A stretch of 21,259 nt of DNA from JADJNW01 sp964549655 (GTDB taxonomy: Bacteria > Bacteroidota > Bacteroidia > Chitinophagales > Saprospiraceae). The position numbers and the translations under genes were made by a program. The notes beneath the pieces were generated by a model. It saw only the letters and a list, made by a program, of their open reading frames with translations, did not search any database and was not told the origin of the DNA. This document shows, in pieces, positions 13,964 through 21,259 of this stretch; within the stretch, counting starts at the first letter, position 1, and each line of letters opens with the position of its first letter. The DNA is taken from contig CAZJXN010000093.1 of the NCBI GenBank assembly GCA_964549655.1, forward strand, positions 1 through 21,259. The letters run 5' to 3'.

Positions 13964-13993
13964 CAAAGATAAATAATTTTCAATAAACCCAAG
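13964..13993 (-). promoter_or_regulatory. promoter of the yceD-rpmF unit
   Basis: On the minus strand TATCTTTG (complement 13964-13971) is a perfect TAnnTTTG -7 box. Eighteen bases upstream is CTTG (complement 13990-13993), three of four matches to the TTTG -33 box. Transcription would start near 13958. The leader then contains a small GC-rich hairpin, TTACC-GCC-GGTAA (about 13942-13954). Confidence 0.65.
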
Positions 13994-14337
13994 TACAGGT
14001 AAAAAAATATTTTTGTGTTTCTCTCACTACCTCTTTTCTTGTTACCAGCAAGAGCCGGATTAAGAGAGAAGTATTTGTAAATTACAGTTTGTTCCATTTT
14101 ACTAAGATAAGAGTTTTTAGGACAAAATATAATTTATTTTTTGCAATATTGCAGCTGTATTGCATCTACTCCAACGTTAAAGGCTTGTCTGAAAATTTTG
14201 CTCTTGCCCGACCAAACCGGGTTTAATTGATCTATGATTAACACGCTTGTCGTACTTCAATAGTTACTAAAACACTATTTTTGGCGCTACTTCTGTGGAA
14301 TGTATCCGTCACAATGGTATAAAAAATTTTGTCTCCG
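13994..14337. other. spacer between divergent yceD and the giant repeat gene
   Basis: No gene was found on either strand. The stretch is AT-rich. It contains the small palindrome TGCAATATTGCA at about 14142-14153, followed by another TATTGCA. The likely promoter of the plus-strand repeat protein is near its right end. Confidence 0.65.
14276..14283 (+). promoter_or_regulatory. candidate -7 box of the giant repeat gene
   Basis: TATTTTTG is a full TAnnTTTG match, 54 bases before the ATG at 14338. The position at -33 has only a weak CTTC. The leader would be about 48 bases. Confidence 0.4.
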
Positions 14338-17300
14338 ATGAGAATTGCATTGTTTACACTACTATTACTATGTCTGGTAGCAAGGCTTAAAGCACAAGTA
14401 ACGATTTATCAAGAGGATTTTAGCGGCTATCCGAATGGCACGACAACTGCCGCAAAATGGTCGAGTGCTTTTACCAACTGTGATGGAACTGGCTTTTGGG
14501 GTGTTTCAGGCGGTGCGTTCACCGTAAACGACATAGAAGGAGCGCCTTGTGGTTGCGGCGGCAATTTAGGGGGCAATCAAAATACGTGGGCATCTCAAAA
14601 TATTCCCATCACCGGCTATAGCTGTGTGAGCTTTTCTTTGGAAATAGGTGCGCAAGTTACAAGCGGTACCTTTGATTGCCAATTTCCAGGGGGACCTGTA
14701 TTTGCCTGTGATAACTCGGCTCCAGGGCATGATCAAGCGTTGGTAGAATATAGCGTCAACGGCGGCGCATGGGTATTGGCAGTTTATATTTGTGGCGATA
14801 ATGGTGCTGGGACGATTAGTGTAGACGGCTTACAAGGCACTGGCTTACGACTCAGAGTCCGATTGGGCAACCAAGCTGTAGGCGAAACCTACACTATAGA
14901 TGATGTTATTGTACAGGGCACGACTATCCCCCCTCCTACCATCGCAGGTCCAAATAGCGTGTGTACGGGCGGCTCCATTACCCTCACTGCGCAAGCAGGA
15001 TTTTCCAGTTACAATTGGAGTAATGGCGACAGCGGACAATCAATTAACGTAACGACAGCCGGGGCGTATCGAGTGACCGTGACCGATGCAAATGGCTGCA
15101 CCGCTGTTTCTAATCCAAAAAATATTACCGTCACGCCACCACCTACTGTCAGCATCATCGGACCTACGCAGGTTTGTCCAAATGGTACAATTAGCTTATC
15201 CACAAATACCACTTTTGCCAGTTACGCATGGAGTACGGGCGAGACGACTCAGAATGCAATCATTGATGCGCCAAGTACTTATACCGTTACGGTGACCAAT
15301 GCGGCAGGTTGTACGAATACCGCTTCTCGCACTATCACCGCAGCACCTGCACCCAATGCGAGCATCACGGGTCCGACCGCTTTATGCGCGGGAAGCAGCA
15401 TCAACCTAACGGCAACGGGCGGCACGAGCTATCGGTGGTCTACAAATGCGATGACGGCTGGCATCTCTGTAAATCGAGGAGGAACGTATACCGTGACCGT
15501 GACCAATGCGGCAGGTTGTACCGCAACAACTTCGACGGACATCTCCGAAAGCCCACGACCCAGCGTGGATAATCCCGGACCCCAAATGGCGTGCGGCAGT
15601 TTGGACTTACTGGATATTACAGGTACTAATCTCACTGAAAATCGAGCCTATTTTTCGGCTCCCAACGGCGGCGGACAAAGTTTCGCGCCGGGCGACGACA
15701 TTACAACCACTCGCACCCTGTACGCGTATGACGCAGTGACTGGCTTGGCGGGCTGTTCGAGTCAGCAATCTTTTTTTGTAACCGTTGCACCCAAACCCAC
15801 TTTAGATGATATTGCGAATAAAATAGCGTGTGATACTTTAGTGTTACCAAACATAACCGGAACGACTCTCACTAATGGACGCGCTTATTACAGCGCCCCA
15901 AATGCCGGCGGCACCAAATACGCCATCGGGCAAGCGGTCACCTCTAATCTTAATCTCTATGCCTACGACGGCACTGCTACTTGTAATGACCAAAAGAATT
16001 TCACCGCCACCATACTCCCAAAACCTACCGTCAATGACTTGCGCGACACCAGCACTTGCGCGGGCTTTATGCTACCATCTATCACCGGAACGAACCTCAC
16101 CAATAACCGTGCTTATTACACCGGAACGAATGGCACGGGAACTCGCTTCATCCCTTTTCAAACCATCACCACTTCCCAAAATCTTTTTATTTACGATGCA
16201 AATGCTGCTTGTAAAAGTGAGCAAACTGTAAATATTACCATTACAGCCGGTCCTAAAATTGCCCCGATTCGAGATACCACTGTGTGTCTGTCTTATACAC
16301 TGCCTGACATTACCGAAACGAATCCCACCGCCAACCGCGCGTATTTCACCGGACCAAATGGCACCGGCACGCGATTGAATGTAGGGCAGGCGATTACGAA
16401 TTCTCAAACTTTATATGCCTATGATGCCCAAGGCATTTGTAGCGACCAGGACTCTTTTAGAATCACCATTGTATCAACGCCTACGGTCAATGATCTCCCT
16501 GACCCGACGAGTTGTGGTTTCTTTGTATTGCCAATAATCAATGGTATGAATTTAACGGGGAATCAAGCGTATTATACTCAAACCAACGGCGGCGGTACGC
16601 GCTATCAAGTAACAGATACGCTCAGGACTACCACTCCCCTCTTCCTTTACGACGGCGCGCCCGGCTGTAGCGATGAGGAATCAGTGCTGGTTACCATTTT
16701 ACAAGCGCCTATTATAAATTCCATTCGGGACACATCGGCTTGTTCTAACTTTATTCTAACTGCTATTCAAGGGCCAAATGTGAGCGCAAATGCCGCTTAT
16801 TTTACCCAATCCAATGGTGCAGGCACACGCTTTGCCACAGGCGACACGCTTCAAACCACTATTACCCTTTTCGCTTTTGATACCAATGGCACTTGCAGTA
16901 ATCAGGATACTTTTACAATAACAATTCTACCCGCTCCCATTTTAAACCCCATCAATGACACAACGGCTTGCGTCTTTTTCAAACTCCCCACTATCAAAGG
17001 CACAGGGCTCAGCGCAAATGCCGCCTATTTCACGCAAGCCAATGGCACAGGCACGCGATTCGCAGTAGGCGACACGATTAAAACCACGACCAATTTATTT
17101 ACTTTCGATACCAATGGTGCTTGTCAGACCGCAGAAGCGTTTCGAGTGACTATAGCTGCCAATCCGATTGCCACTATTACAACAAAAGATGCCGCTTGCA
17201 ATGGCGCTCAAGATGGCGAATTGGAAGTAACGGTACTGGGCAGTTCTCCTCCCTTTATTTTCAACTGGAATGTGAACGTGCTGGATGGACAACAAAACGT

Positions 17301-20300
17301 AACTGGCGCAGCAGCAGGCAATTACAGCGTGACCATCACCGATGCCAATCGCTGTGTTACTACGGCTACCGCTACTATTTCTCAACCAACGCCGCTCAAT
17401 TTACAATGCGCCCAACGCTCGGCTGTGTCCATGACCGGCTTGACCGATGGAAGCGCCCAACTTATTATTAATGGCAGCGTGGCTCCTTATAATGTGGTGT
17501 TGACTGGACCTACGCCCCGTAGCCAGTCGCTTGCTATTGCGGATACAATTATACTCCAGAATTTGGCTTCCGGCACTTACCAAGCAACGGTCACGGACGC
17601 AAACGGTTGCGCTACGACTTGTAATTTCGCTATAAACATATTGGGTTGTGATATCAAGGTTAATTTTGCTGTCACGAATGCAACTTGCGCGACCAGTACC
17701 GACGGTGCCATCGCCGTGACGCTGGTCGGCGCGATGCCGCCTTTCCAATTTGACTGGAATGTAGATAGTCTGGACGGACGAGCAAATGTAACCAATTTGC
17801 CTACAGGCAATTACGTGCTTAATGTGACGGATGCAAATAACTGCCTCGTCAGTGGCGACACGATGATAATAGCTCGTTTTCCAGCGCCTCAAGCTACCAT
17901 GTCCACCAACAATATTATCTGTGAAGATAAATGTTTTGAGATTAATATCGCGCTAAATGGAATTCCTCCCTTCCGCCTTGATTATCAATTGAGTACCAAC
18001 GTGGGTGATATATTTCGCTCTATTGTTATAAATAGCAATACTGATACATTACAAATATGCCCTGCTACGCTTAATACAGATAGCGGAAGTGTAATTGTCC
18101 AGTTGGTGCGCTTACAAGATGCCAATTGTCAGGCAGACCTTACCCAACGCGATACGCTCTTTGTGCGCCCCATTTCGCGGGACACCATTCAGCAGACGCT
18201 TTGCAGCAATGATAGTTTGGTAGTAAATAATAGGGTTTATAATCAAGCCAGACCAAGCGGCATCGAAAATTTTTCGGGCGCGGCTGTTAATAGTTGCGAT
18301 TCGATAATTGTGGTGGATTTAACTTTTCTCCCGCCTGTTACCTCCGATTCGAATGTAATAATTTGTGAAGCCGATAGCATTGTAGTAAATGGAACCGTTT
18401 ATAATTTACAAAATCCGACCGGAACAGAAACATTGATTGGGGCGGCTGCGAACGGCTGTGATTCTACTGTAACTATTACATTACAATTTTTTCCGCGTGT
18501 CACTTTTAATTTTACTCAAACGATTTGTGAAACCGACAGCATCATTATAAATGGAACGGTTTATAATCAACAAAATCCAAGCGGCACGGAAATCTTGCCG
18601 GGCGCGGCTACAAACGGTTGTGATTCAGTCATTAACGTTACTTTACAATTTTTTCCGCGCGTTACTTTTAGTTTAACGCCGACGATTTGTGAAACGGATA
18701 ATATTATAATAAATAGCACCGTTTATAATCAAAATAATCCGACTGGCACAGAAACGTTGATCGGCGCGGCTGCAAACGGTTGCGATTCCATTATAAATAT
18801 TACATTACAATTTTTTCCGACGGCTGTTTTTACTTTGAATCCAACAATTTGTGAAACGGACAGCATCATCGTGAATGGAACCATTTATAATCAAAATAAT
18901 CCAACTGGAACCGAAACACTCGCAGGTGCAAGTGTAAATGGTTGCGATTCGATTGTGAATATTAGTTTACAATTTTTTCCAATCGTTACTTCTAATTTGA
19001 ATCCAACGATTTGTGAAGCCGACAGTATCATCGTGAATGGCACCGTTTATAATCAAACCAATCCGACTGGAACAGAAAGGCTTCTGGGCGTAAGCGTAAA
19101 TGGCTGTGATTCAATTATCACTATCAATTTGCAATTTTTCCCGATAGCAACCTTTACTTTAACGCAAACGATTTGTGAAACGGACAGCATTACAGTAAAT
19201 GGAACGATTTACAATCAAGCAAATCCAACCGGCATCGAAACGCTCGTCGGCGCAAGTATAAATGACTGTGATTCAATCATTAATGTAACGTTGCAATTCT
19301 TTCCAACTGCTGATTTTATGTTGGATGCTGCCTTGTGTGAAGGCGATAGCGTGGTTGTAAATGGAACGGTTTATAATCAAAATAATGCGTCAGGTATGGA
19401 AAAGCTCGCAAGTGCAAGTGCAAATGGTTGCGACAGTATTATCAATATTCGGCTCACGTTTTTGGAGGCGGCGCGCACCACGATTGACACTACGCTTTGC
19501 CCGGGTGATAGTATTGAAGTAAATGGAACGATTTATAATGTAAATAATCCAAGCAGTACGGAAATAATAACTGGCGGCGCATCCAATGGCTGTGATAGTG
19601 TCATACAAGTAAATGTCCGCTTTTTTGCACCGGCAATTTTTAATTTAACGCAGGTTATTTGTGAGACGGACAGTATCGTTGTGAATGGAACGGTTTATAA
19701 TTTTAATAATCCAACCGGAATAGAAATGATTGTGGGTGCAAGTGTGAATGGTTGTGATTCGATTGTAGATATTGCATTACAATTTTTTCCAACTGTTATA
19801 TTTGATTTAGAGCAGATACTTTGTGAAACAGACAGCCTTATCATAAATGGAACGGTTTATAATCAACAAAATCCATCGGGTATAGAGACGCTGCTGGGTG
19901 CAAGTGTAAATGGCTGCGATTCCATTATAAATATCAATCTACAATTTTCTCAAACGATCTCTTCTGATTTAAATCAAACGGTTTGTACAACGGATAGCAT
20001 TGTAATAAATGGCACAGTCTATAATCAAGCCAATCCAAATGGCACGGAAACACTCGTGGGTGGAAGTGCGAGTGGCTGCGATTCCATTATAAATGTCAAC
20101 TTGCAATTCTTTTCGGCAGCTACTTCTAACTTTATACAAACGATTTGTACCAATGATAGTGTTGTAATAAATGGAACAGTCTATAATCAAAATAATCCAA
20201 GTGGTACGGAAACGCTCGTCGGCGCAAGTGTAAATGGATGTGATTCTATTGTACTTATTACGTTACAGTTTTTCCCAGCGGTTGCTTCCAACTTTACACA

Positions 20301-21259
20301 AACGATTTGTACAACTGATAGTGTTATAATAAATGGGGCGATTTATAATCAATCAAATCCGTCAGGTACAGAAACGCTTATCGGCGCGAGTGTAAATGGA
20401 TGTGATTCAGTTGTGAATGTCAGATTACAATTTTTCCCAGCAGCTACTTCTAATTTTACACAAACAATTTGTGCAAATGATAGTCTTATCATAAATGGCA
20501 CCGTTTATAATCAAAATAATTCAAGCGGAACAGAGACGCTCGTCGGCGCAAGTGTAAATGGATGTGATTCTATTGTACTTATTAGCCTTACATTTTTACA
20601 AGCAGTACAAAAAACACTTGATACATTACTTTGTCCCGGCGAAACAATTGTAATAAATGGCAAAACATATAATGAAACTACGCCGACCGGAACAGAAATT
20701 TTACAAGGTGCGGCTGCAAGTGGTTGCGACAGTATCGTACAAATAAATCTCCGCTTCCGTCCTGCCGTGCGCGGCGCGATTGAAGGCAATGCAACCTTGT
20801 GCGCAGGCGATTCTACAACACTTACCTTCCGACTGAGCGGCGCATCCACTTATGATGTTCGTTATTCTGATGGTAGAAATACTTCCATTGAGTTGAGAAA
20901 TATTAGCGATGGTCATACGATACGGGTTGCGCCTTCCGCTACCACGACTTACACCATTGTGTTTATGGCGATAAATGGCGCTGCTTGTCCAGCACAAATT
21001 GGTAGTAGCGCGACGGTGCAAGTAAGTAATTTGAGTGCTAATGTAATGTTGACTTCCAATTTTGCAGGCTTTGGGGTAAGCTGCGCCAACACTACGGATG
21101 GAACATTACAAGCAGCAGGAACAAATGGCGTTTCACCTTTTACTTACCGCTGGAGTACGGGTGCTACGGGGCAGGAATTACAAAATATCGGGGCAGGAAT
21201 TTATAATGTAACTGTTTCAGATGCAGCAGGTTGTACAGCCATTGATTCTATAATAGTAA
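14338..21259 (+). CDS. giant secreted multi-repeat surface protein (3' end beyond the window)
   Basis: The frame stays open for 2307 codons to the last base. Residues 1-19 are a signal peptide (MRIALFTLLLLCLVARLKA, then Q). Residues 20 to about 197 form a Cys-rich domain beginning EDFSGYPNGT and ending YTIDDVIVQG, like the jelly-roll modules at the front of Bacteroidota surface proteins. Three Ig-like units of about 70 aa (core YxWSxG...YTVTVTNAAGCT) start at 202, 273 and 343. Seven repeats of about 76 aa cover 407-940. Three SprB-like units (DG.....G..PPF.F.WN...GNY.V.VTDAN.C) cover 941 to about 1185. A Cys-containing linker domain follows, then sixteen 54-aa repeats at 1288-2151, an Ig-like unit and a final SprB-like unit. 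SprB-type repeats are typical of cell-surface adhesins exported by the type IX system and used in gliding or attachment. A C-terminal sorting domain is expected beyond the window. The role as an adhesin is inferred. Confidence 0.92.
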   Translation, partial: MRIALFTLLLLCLVARLKAQVTIYQEDFSGYPNGTTTAAKWSSAFTNCDGTGFWGVSGGAFTVNDIEGAPCGCGGNLGGNQNTWASQNIPITGYSCVSFSLEIGAQVTSGTFDCQFPGGPVFACDNSAPGHDQALVEYSVNGGAWVLAVYICGDNGAGTISVDGLQGTGLRLRVRLGNQAVGETYTIDDVIVQGTTIPPPTIAGPNSVCTGGSITLTAQAGFSSYNWSNGDSGQSINVTTAGAYRVTVTDANGCTAVSNPKNITVTPPPTVSIIGPTQVCPNGTISLSTNTTFASYAWSTGETTQNAIIDAPSTYTVTVTNAAGCTNTASRTITAAPAPNASITGPTALCAGSSINLTATGGTSYRWSTNAMTAGISVNRGGTYTVTVTNAAGCTATTSTDISESPRPSVDNPGPQMACGSLDLLDITGTNLTENRAYFSAPNGGGQSFAPGDDITTTRTLYAYDAVTGLAGCSSQQSFFVTVAPKPTLDDIANKIACDTLVLPNITGTTLTNGRAYYSAPNAGGTKYAIGQAVTSNLNLYAYDGTATCNDQKNFTATILPKPTVNDLRDTSTCAGFMLPSITGTNLTNNRAYYTGTNGTGTRFIPFQTITTSQNLFIYDANAACKSEQTVNITITAGPKIAPIRDTTVCLSYTLPDITETNPTANRAYFTGPNGTGTRLNVGQAITNSQTLYAYDAQGICSDQDSFRITIVSTPTVNDLPDPTSCGFFVLPIINGMNLTGNQAYYTQTNGGGTRYQVTDTLRTTTPLFLYDGAPGCSDEESVLVTILQAPIINSIRDTSACSNFILTAIQGPNVSANAAYFTQSNGAGTRFATGDTLQTTITLFAFDTNGTCSNQDTFTITILPAPILNPINDTTACVFFKLPTIKGTGLSANAAYFTQANGTGTRFAVGDTIKTTTNLFTFDTNGACQTAEAFRVTIAANPIATITTKDAACNGAQDGELEVTVLGSSPPFIFNWNVNVLDGQQNVTGAAAGNYSVTITDANRCVTTATATISQPTPLNLQCAQRSAVSMTGLTDGSAQLIINGSVAPYNVVLTGPTPRSQSLAIADTIILQNLASGTYQATVTDANGCATTCNFAINILGCDIKVNFAVTNATCATSTDGAIAVTLVGAMPPFQFDWNVDSLDGRANVTNLPTGNYVLNVTDANNCLVSGDTMIIARFPAPQATMSTNNIICEDKCFEINIALNGIPPFRLDYQLSTNVGDIFRSIVINSNTDTLQICPATLNTDSGSVIVQLVRLQDANCQADLTQRDTLFVRPISRDTIQQTLCSNDSLVVNNRVYNQARPSGIENFSGAAVNSCDSIIVVDLTFLPPVTSDSNVIICEADSIVVNGTVYNLQNPTGTETLIGAAANGCDSTVTITLQFFPRVTFNFTQTICETDSIIINGTVYNQQNPSGTEILPGAATNGCDSVINVTLQFFPRVTFSLTPTICETDNIIINSTVYNQNNPTGTETLIGAAANGCDSIINITLQFFPTAVFTLNPTICETDSIIVNGTIYNQNNPTGTETLAGASVNGCDSIVNISLQFFPIVTSNLNPTICEADSIIVNGTVYNQTNPTGTERLLGVSVNGCDSIITINLQFFPIATFTLTQTICETDSITVNGTIYNQANPTGIETLVGASINDCDSIINVTLQFFPTADFMLDAALCEGDSVVVNGTVYNQNNASGMEKLASASANGCDSIINIRLTFLEAARTTIDTTLCPGDSIEVNGTIYNVNNPSSTEIITGGASNGCDSVIQVNVRFFAPAIFNLTQVICETDSIVVNGTVYNFNNPTGIEMIVGASVNGCDSIVDIALQFFPTVIFDLEQILCETDSLIINGTVYNQQNPSGIETLLGASVNGCDSIININLQFSQTISSDLNQTVCTTDSIVINGTVYNQANPNGTETLVGGSASGCDSIINVNLQFFSAATSNFIQTICTNDSVVINGTVYNQNNPSGTETLVGASVNGCDSIVLITLQFFPAVASNFTQTICTTDSVIINGAIYNQSNPSGTETLIGASVNGCDSVVNVRLQFFPAATSNFTQTICANDSLIINGTVYNQNNSSGTETLVGASVNGCDSIVLISLTFLQAVQKTLDTLLCPGETIVINGKTYNETTPTGTEILQGAAASGCDSIVQINLRFRPAVRGAIEGNATLCAGDSTTLTFRLSGASTYDVRYSDGRNTSIELRNISDGHTIRVAPSATTTYTIVFMAINGAACPAQIGSSATVQVSNLSANVMLTSNFAGFGVSCANTTDGTLQAAGTNGVSPFTYRWSTGATGQELQNIGAGIYNVTVSDAAGCTAIDSIIV
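15556..17160 (+). repeat. seven tandem 76-aa protein repeats
   Basis: Units start at 15556, 15793, 16021, 16249, 16477, 16705 and 16933. The first is 237 bases because of a three-residue insertion; the other six are exactly 228. The unit reads roughly KPTVNDLRD..C..F.LP.I.GTNLT.N.AYFT..NG.GTRF..GD.I.TT..LF.YD..G.CS.Q..F.VTI. Each carries a Cys in the first third and another before the last strand, which could form a disulfide within the unit. DNA identity between units is modest, so the array is not freshly made. Confidence 0.9.
17161..17890 (+). repeat. three SprB-like repeats
   Basis: Three units of about 75-85 residues follow the 76-aa array. The first has ACNGAQDGELEVTVLGSSPP and ends NYSVTITDANRC. 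The second is more divergent (LTDGSAQLIINGSVAPY, then TYQATVTDANGC). The third has TCATSTDGAIAVTLVGAMPP and ends NYVLNVTDANNC. This pattern matches the SprB repeat family of Bacteroidota surface proteins. A further unit lies at about 21040-21259. Confidence 0.8.
18199..20790 (+). repeat. sixteen tandem 54-aa protein repeats in perfect register
   Basis: Units of exactly 162 bases start at 18199 and every 162 bases up to 20629. The unit reads roughly ICETDSIIVNGTVYNQNNP, then TGTETLVGASVNGCDSI, then INITLQFFP and a variable ten-residue link. Counting from the residue before the first Cys, C2, N10, Y14, N15, E23, C33, D34 and S35 are present in all sixteen units. Two invariant Cys per unit suggest a disulfide in each. 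There is no insertion or deletion anywhere in 2592 bases. Units 1, 8 and 15 differ from the others by ending in LTFL. Confidence 0.95.

Noticed and set aside
14338..21259. short minus-strand and alternate-frame ORFs across the giant repeat gene
   Set aside because: They recur with the same period as the repeats and lie over a continuous plus-strand frame, so they are shadows of it.

Overview
The window looks like chromosomal DNA of a gliding-type or filamentous member of the Bacteroidota, probably a Saprospira-like lineage. Three things point there. Several genes have TAnnTTTG-type -7 promoter boxes and lack clear Shine-Dalgarno sites. SprB-like and Ig-like 'GCT'-ending repeats sit in a giant secreted protein. 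The housekeeping proteins (alanine dehydrogenase with an N-terminal extension, C-minus bL32, the WcaJ-type sugar transferase) have a Bacteroidota look. No tRNA, rRNA, CRISPR array or insertion sequence was seen.

Layout. Positions 1-2208 (minus strand) hold the start of an antitoxin gene, a RelE/HigB/Gp49-type toxin, alanine dehydrogenase (ald) and tsaE. A 358-base spacer with a structured GC-rich element leads into gyrB (plus strand, 2618-4594), which has its own terminator. Positions 4677-5659 are a small accessory islet: an antitoxin-like gene overlapping a VapC/PIN toxin gene that is broken by a one-base frameshift, then coding-like debris. Next on the plus strand come a Gfo/Idh/MocA oxidoreductase, a lipoprotein and a polyprenyl-phosphate sugar-1-phosphate transferase, which fits surface polysaccharide assembly. 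A long hairpin at 9118 separates these from a minus-strand housekeeping run, listed in transcription order from high to low coordinate: yceD/DUF177, rpmF, ridA, trpS, a fumarylacetoacetase-family hydrolase and metK.

From 14338 to the end of the window one open frame of more than 2300 codons encodes a giant secreted repeat protein. It has a signal peptide, an N-terminal domain, three Ig-like repeats of about 70 aa, seven repeats of about 76 aa, three SprB-like repeats, sixteen repeats of exactly 54 aa without a single indel, another Ig-like unit and a further SprB-like repeat. The frame is still open at the last base. A type IX secretion C-terminal domain is expected beyond it, but that is inference.

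The two most unusual signals are these. The first is the sixteen-copy 54-aa array, in which units 1, 8 and 15 share a distinct ending, suggesting a seven-unit higher-order period. The second is a set of degenerate 7-8-base tandem repeats, mostly arranged as inverted arms, that fills many of the intergenic spacers with a different unit at each locus. These resemble the heptameric STRR sequences known from cyanobacteria.
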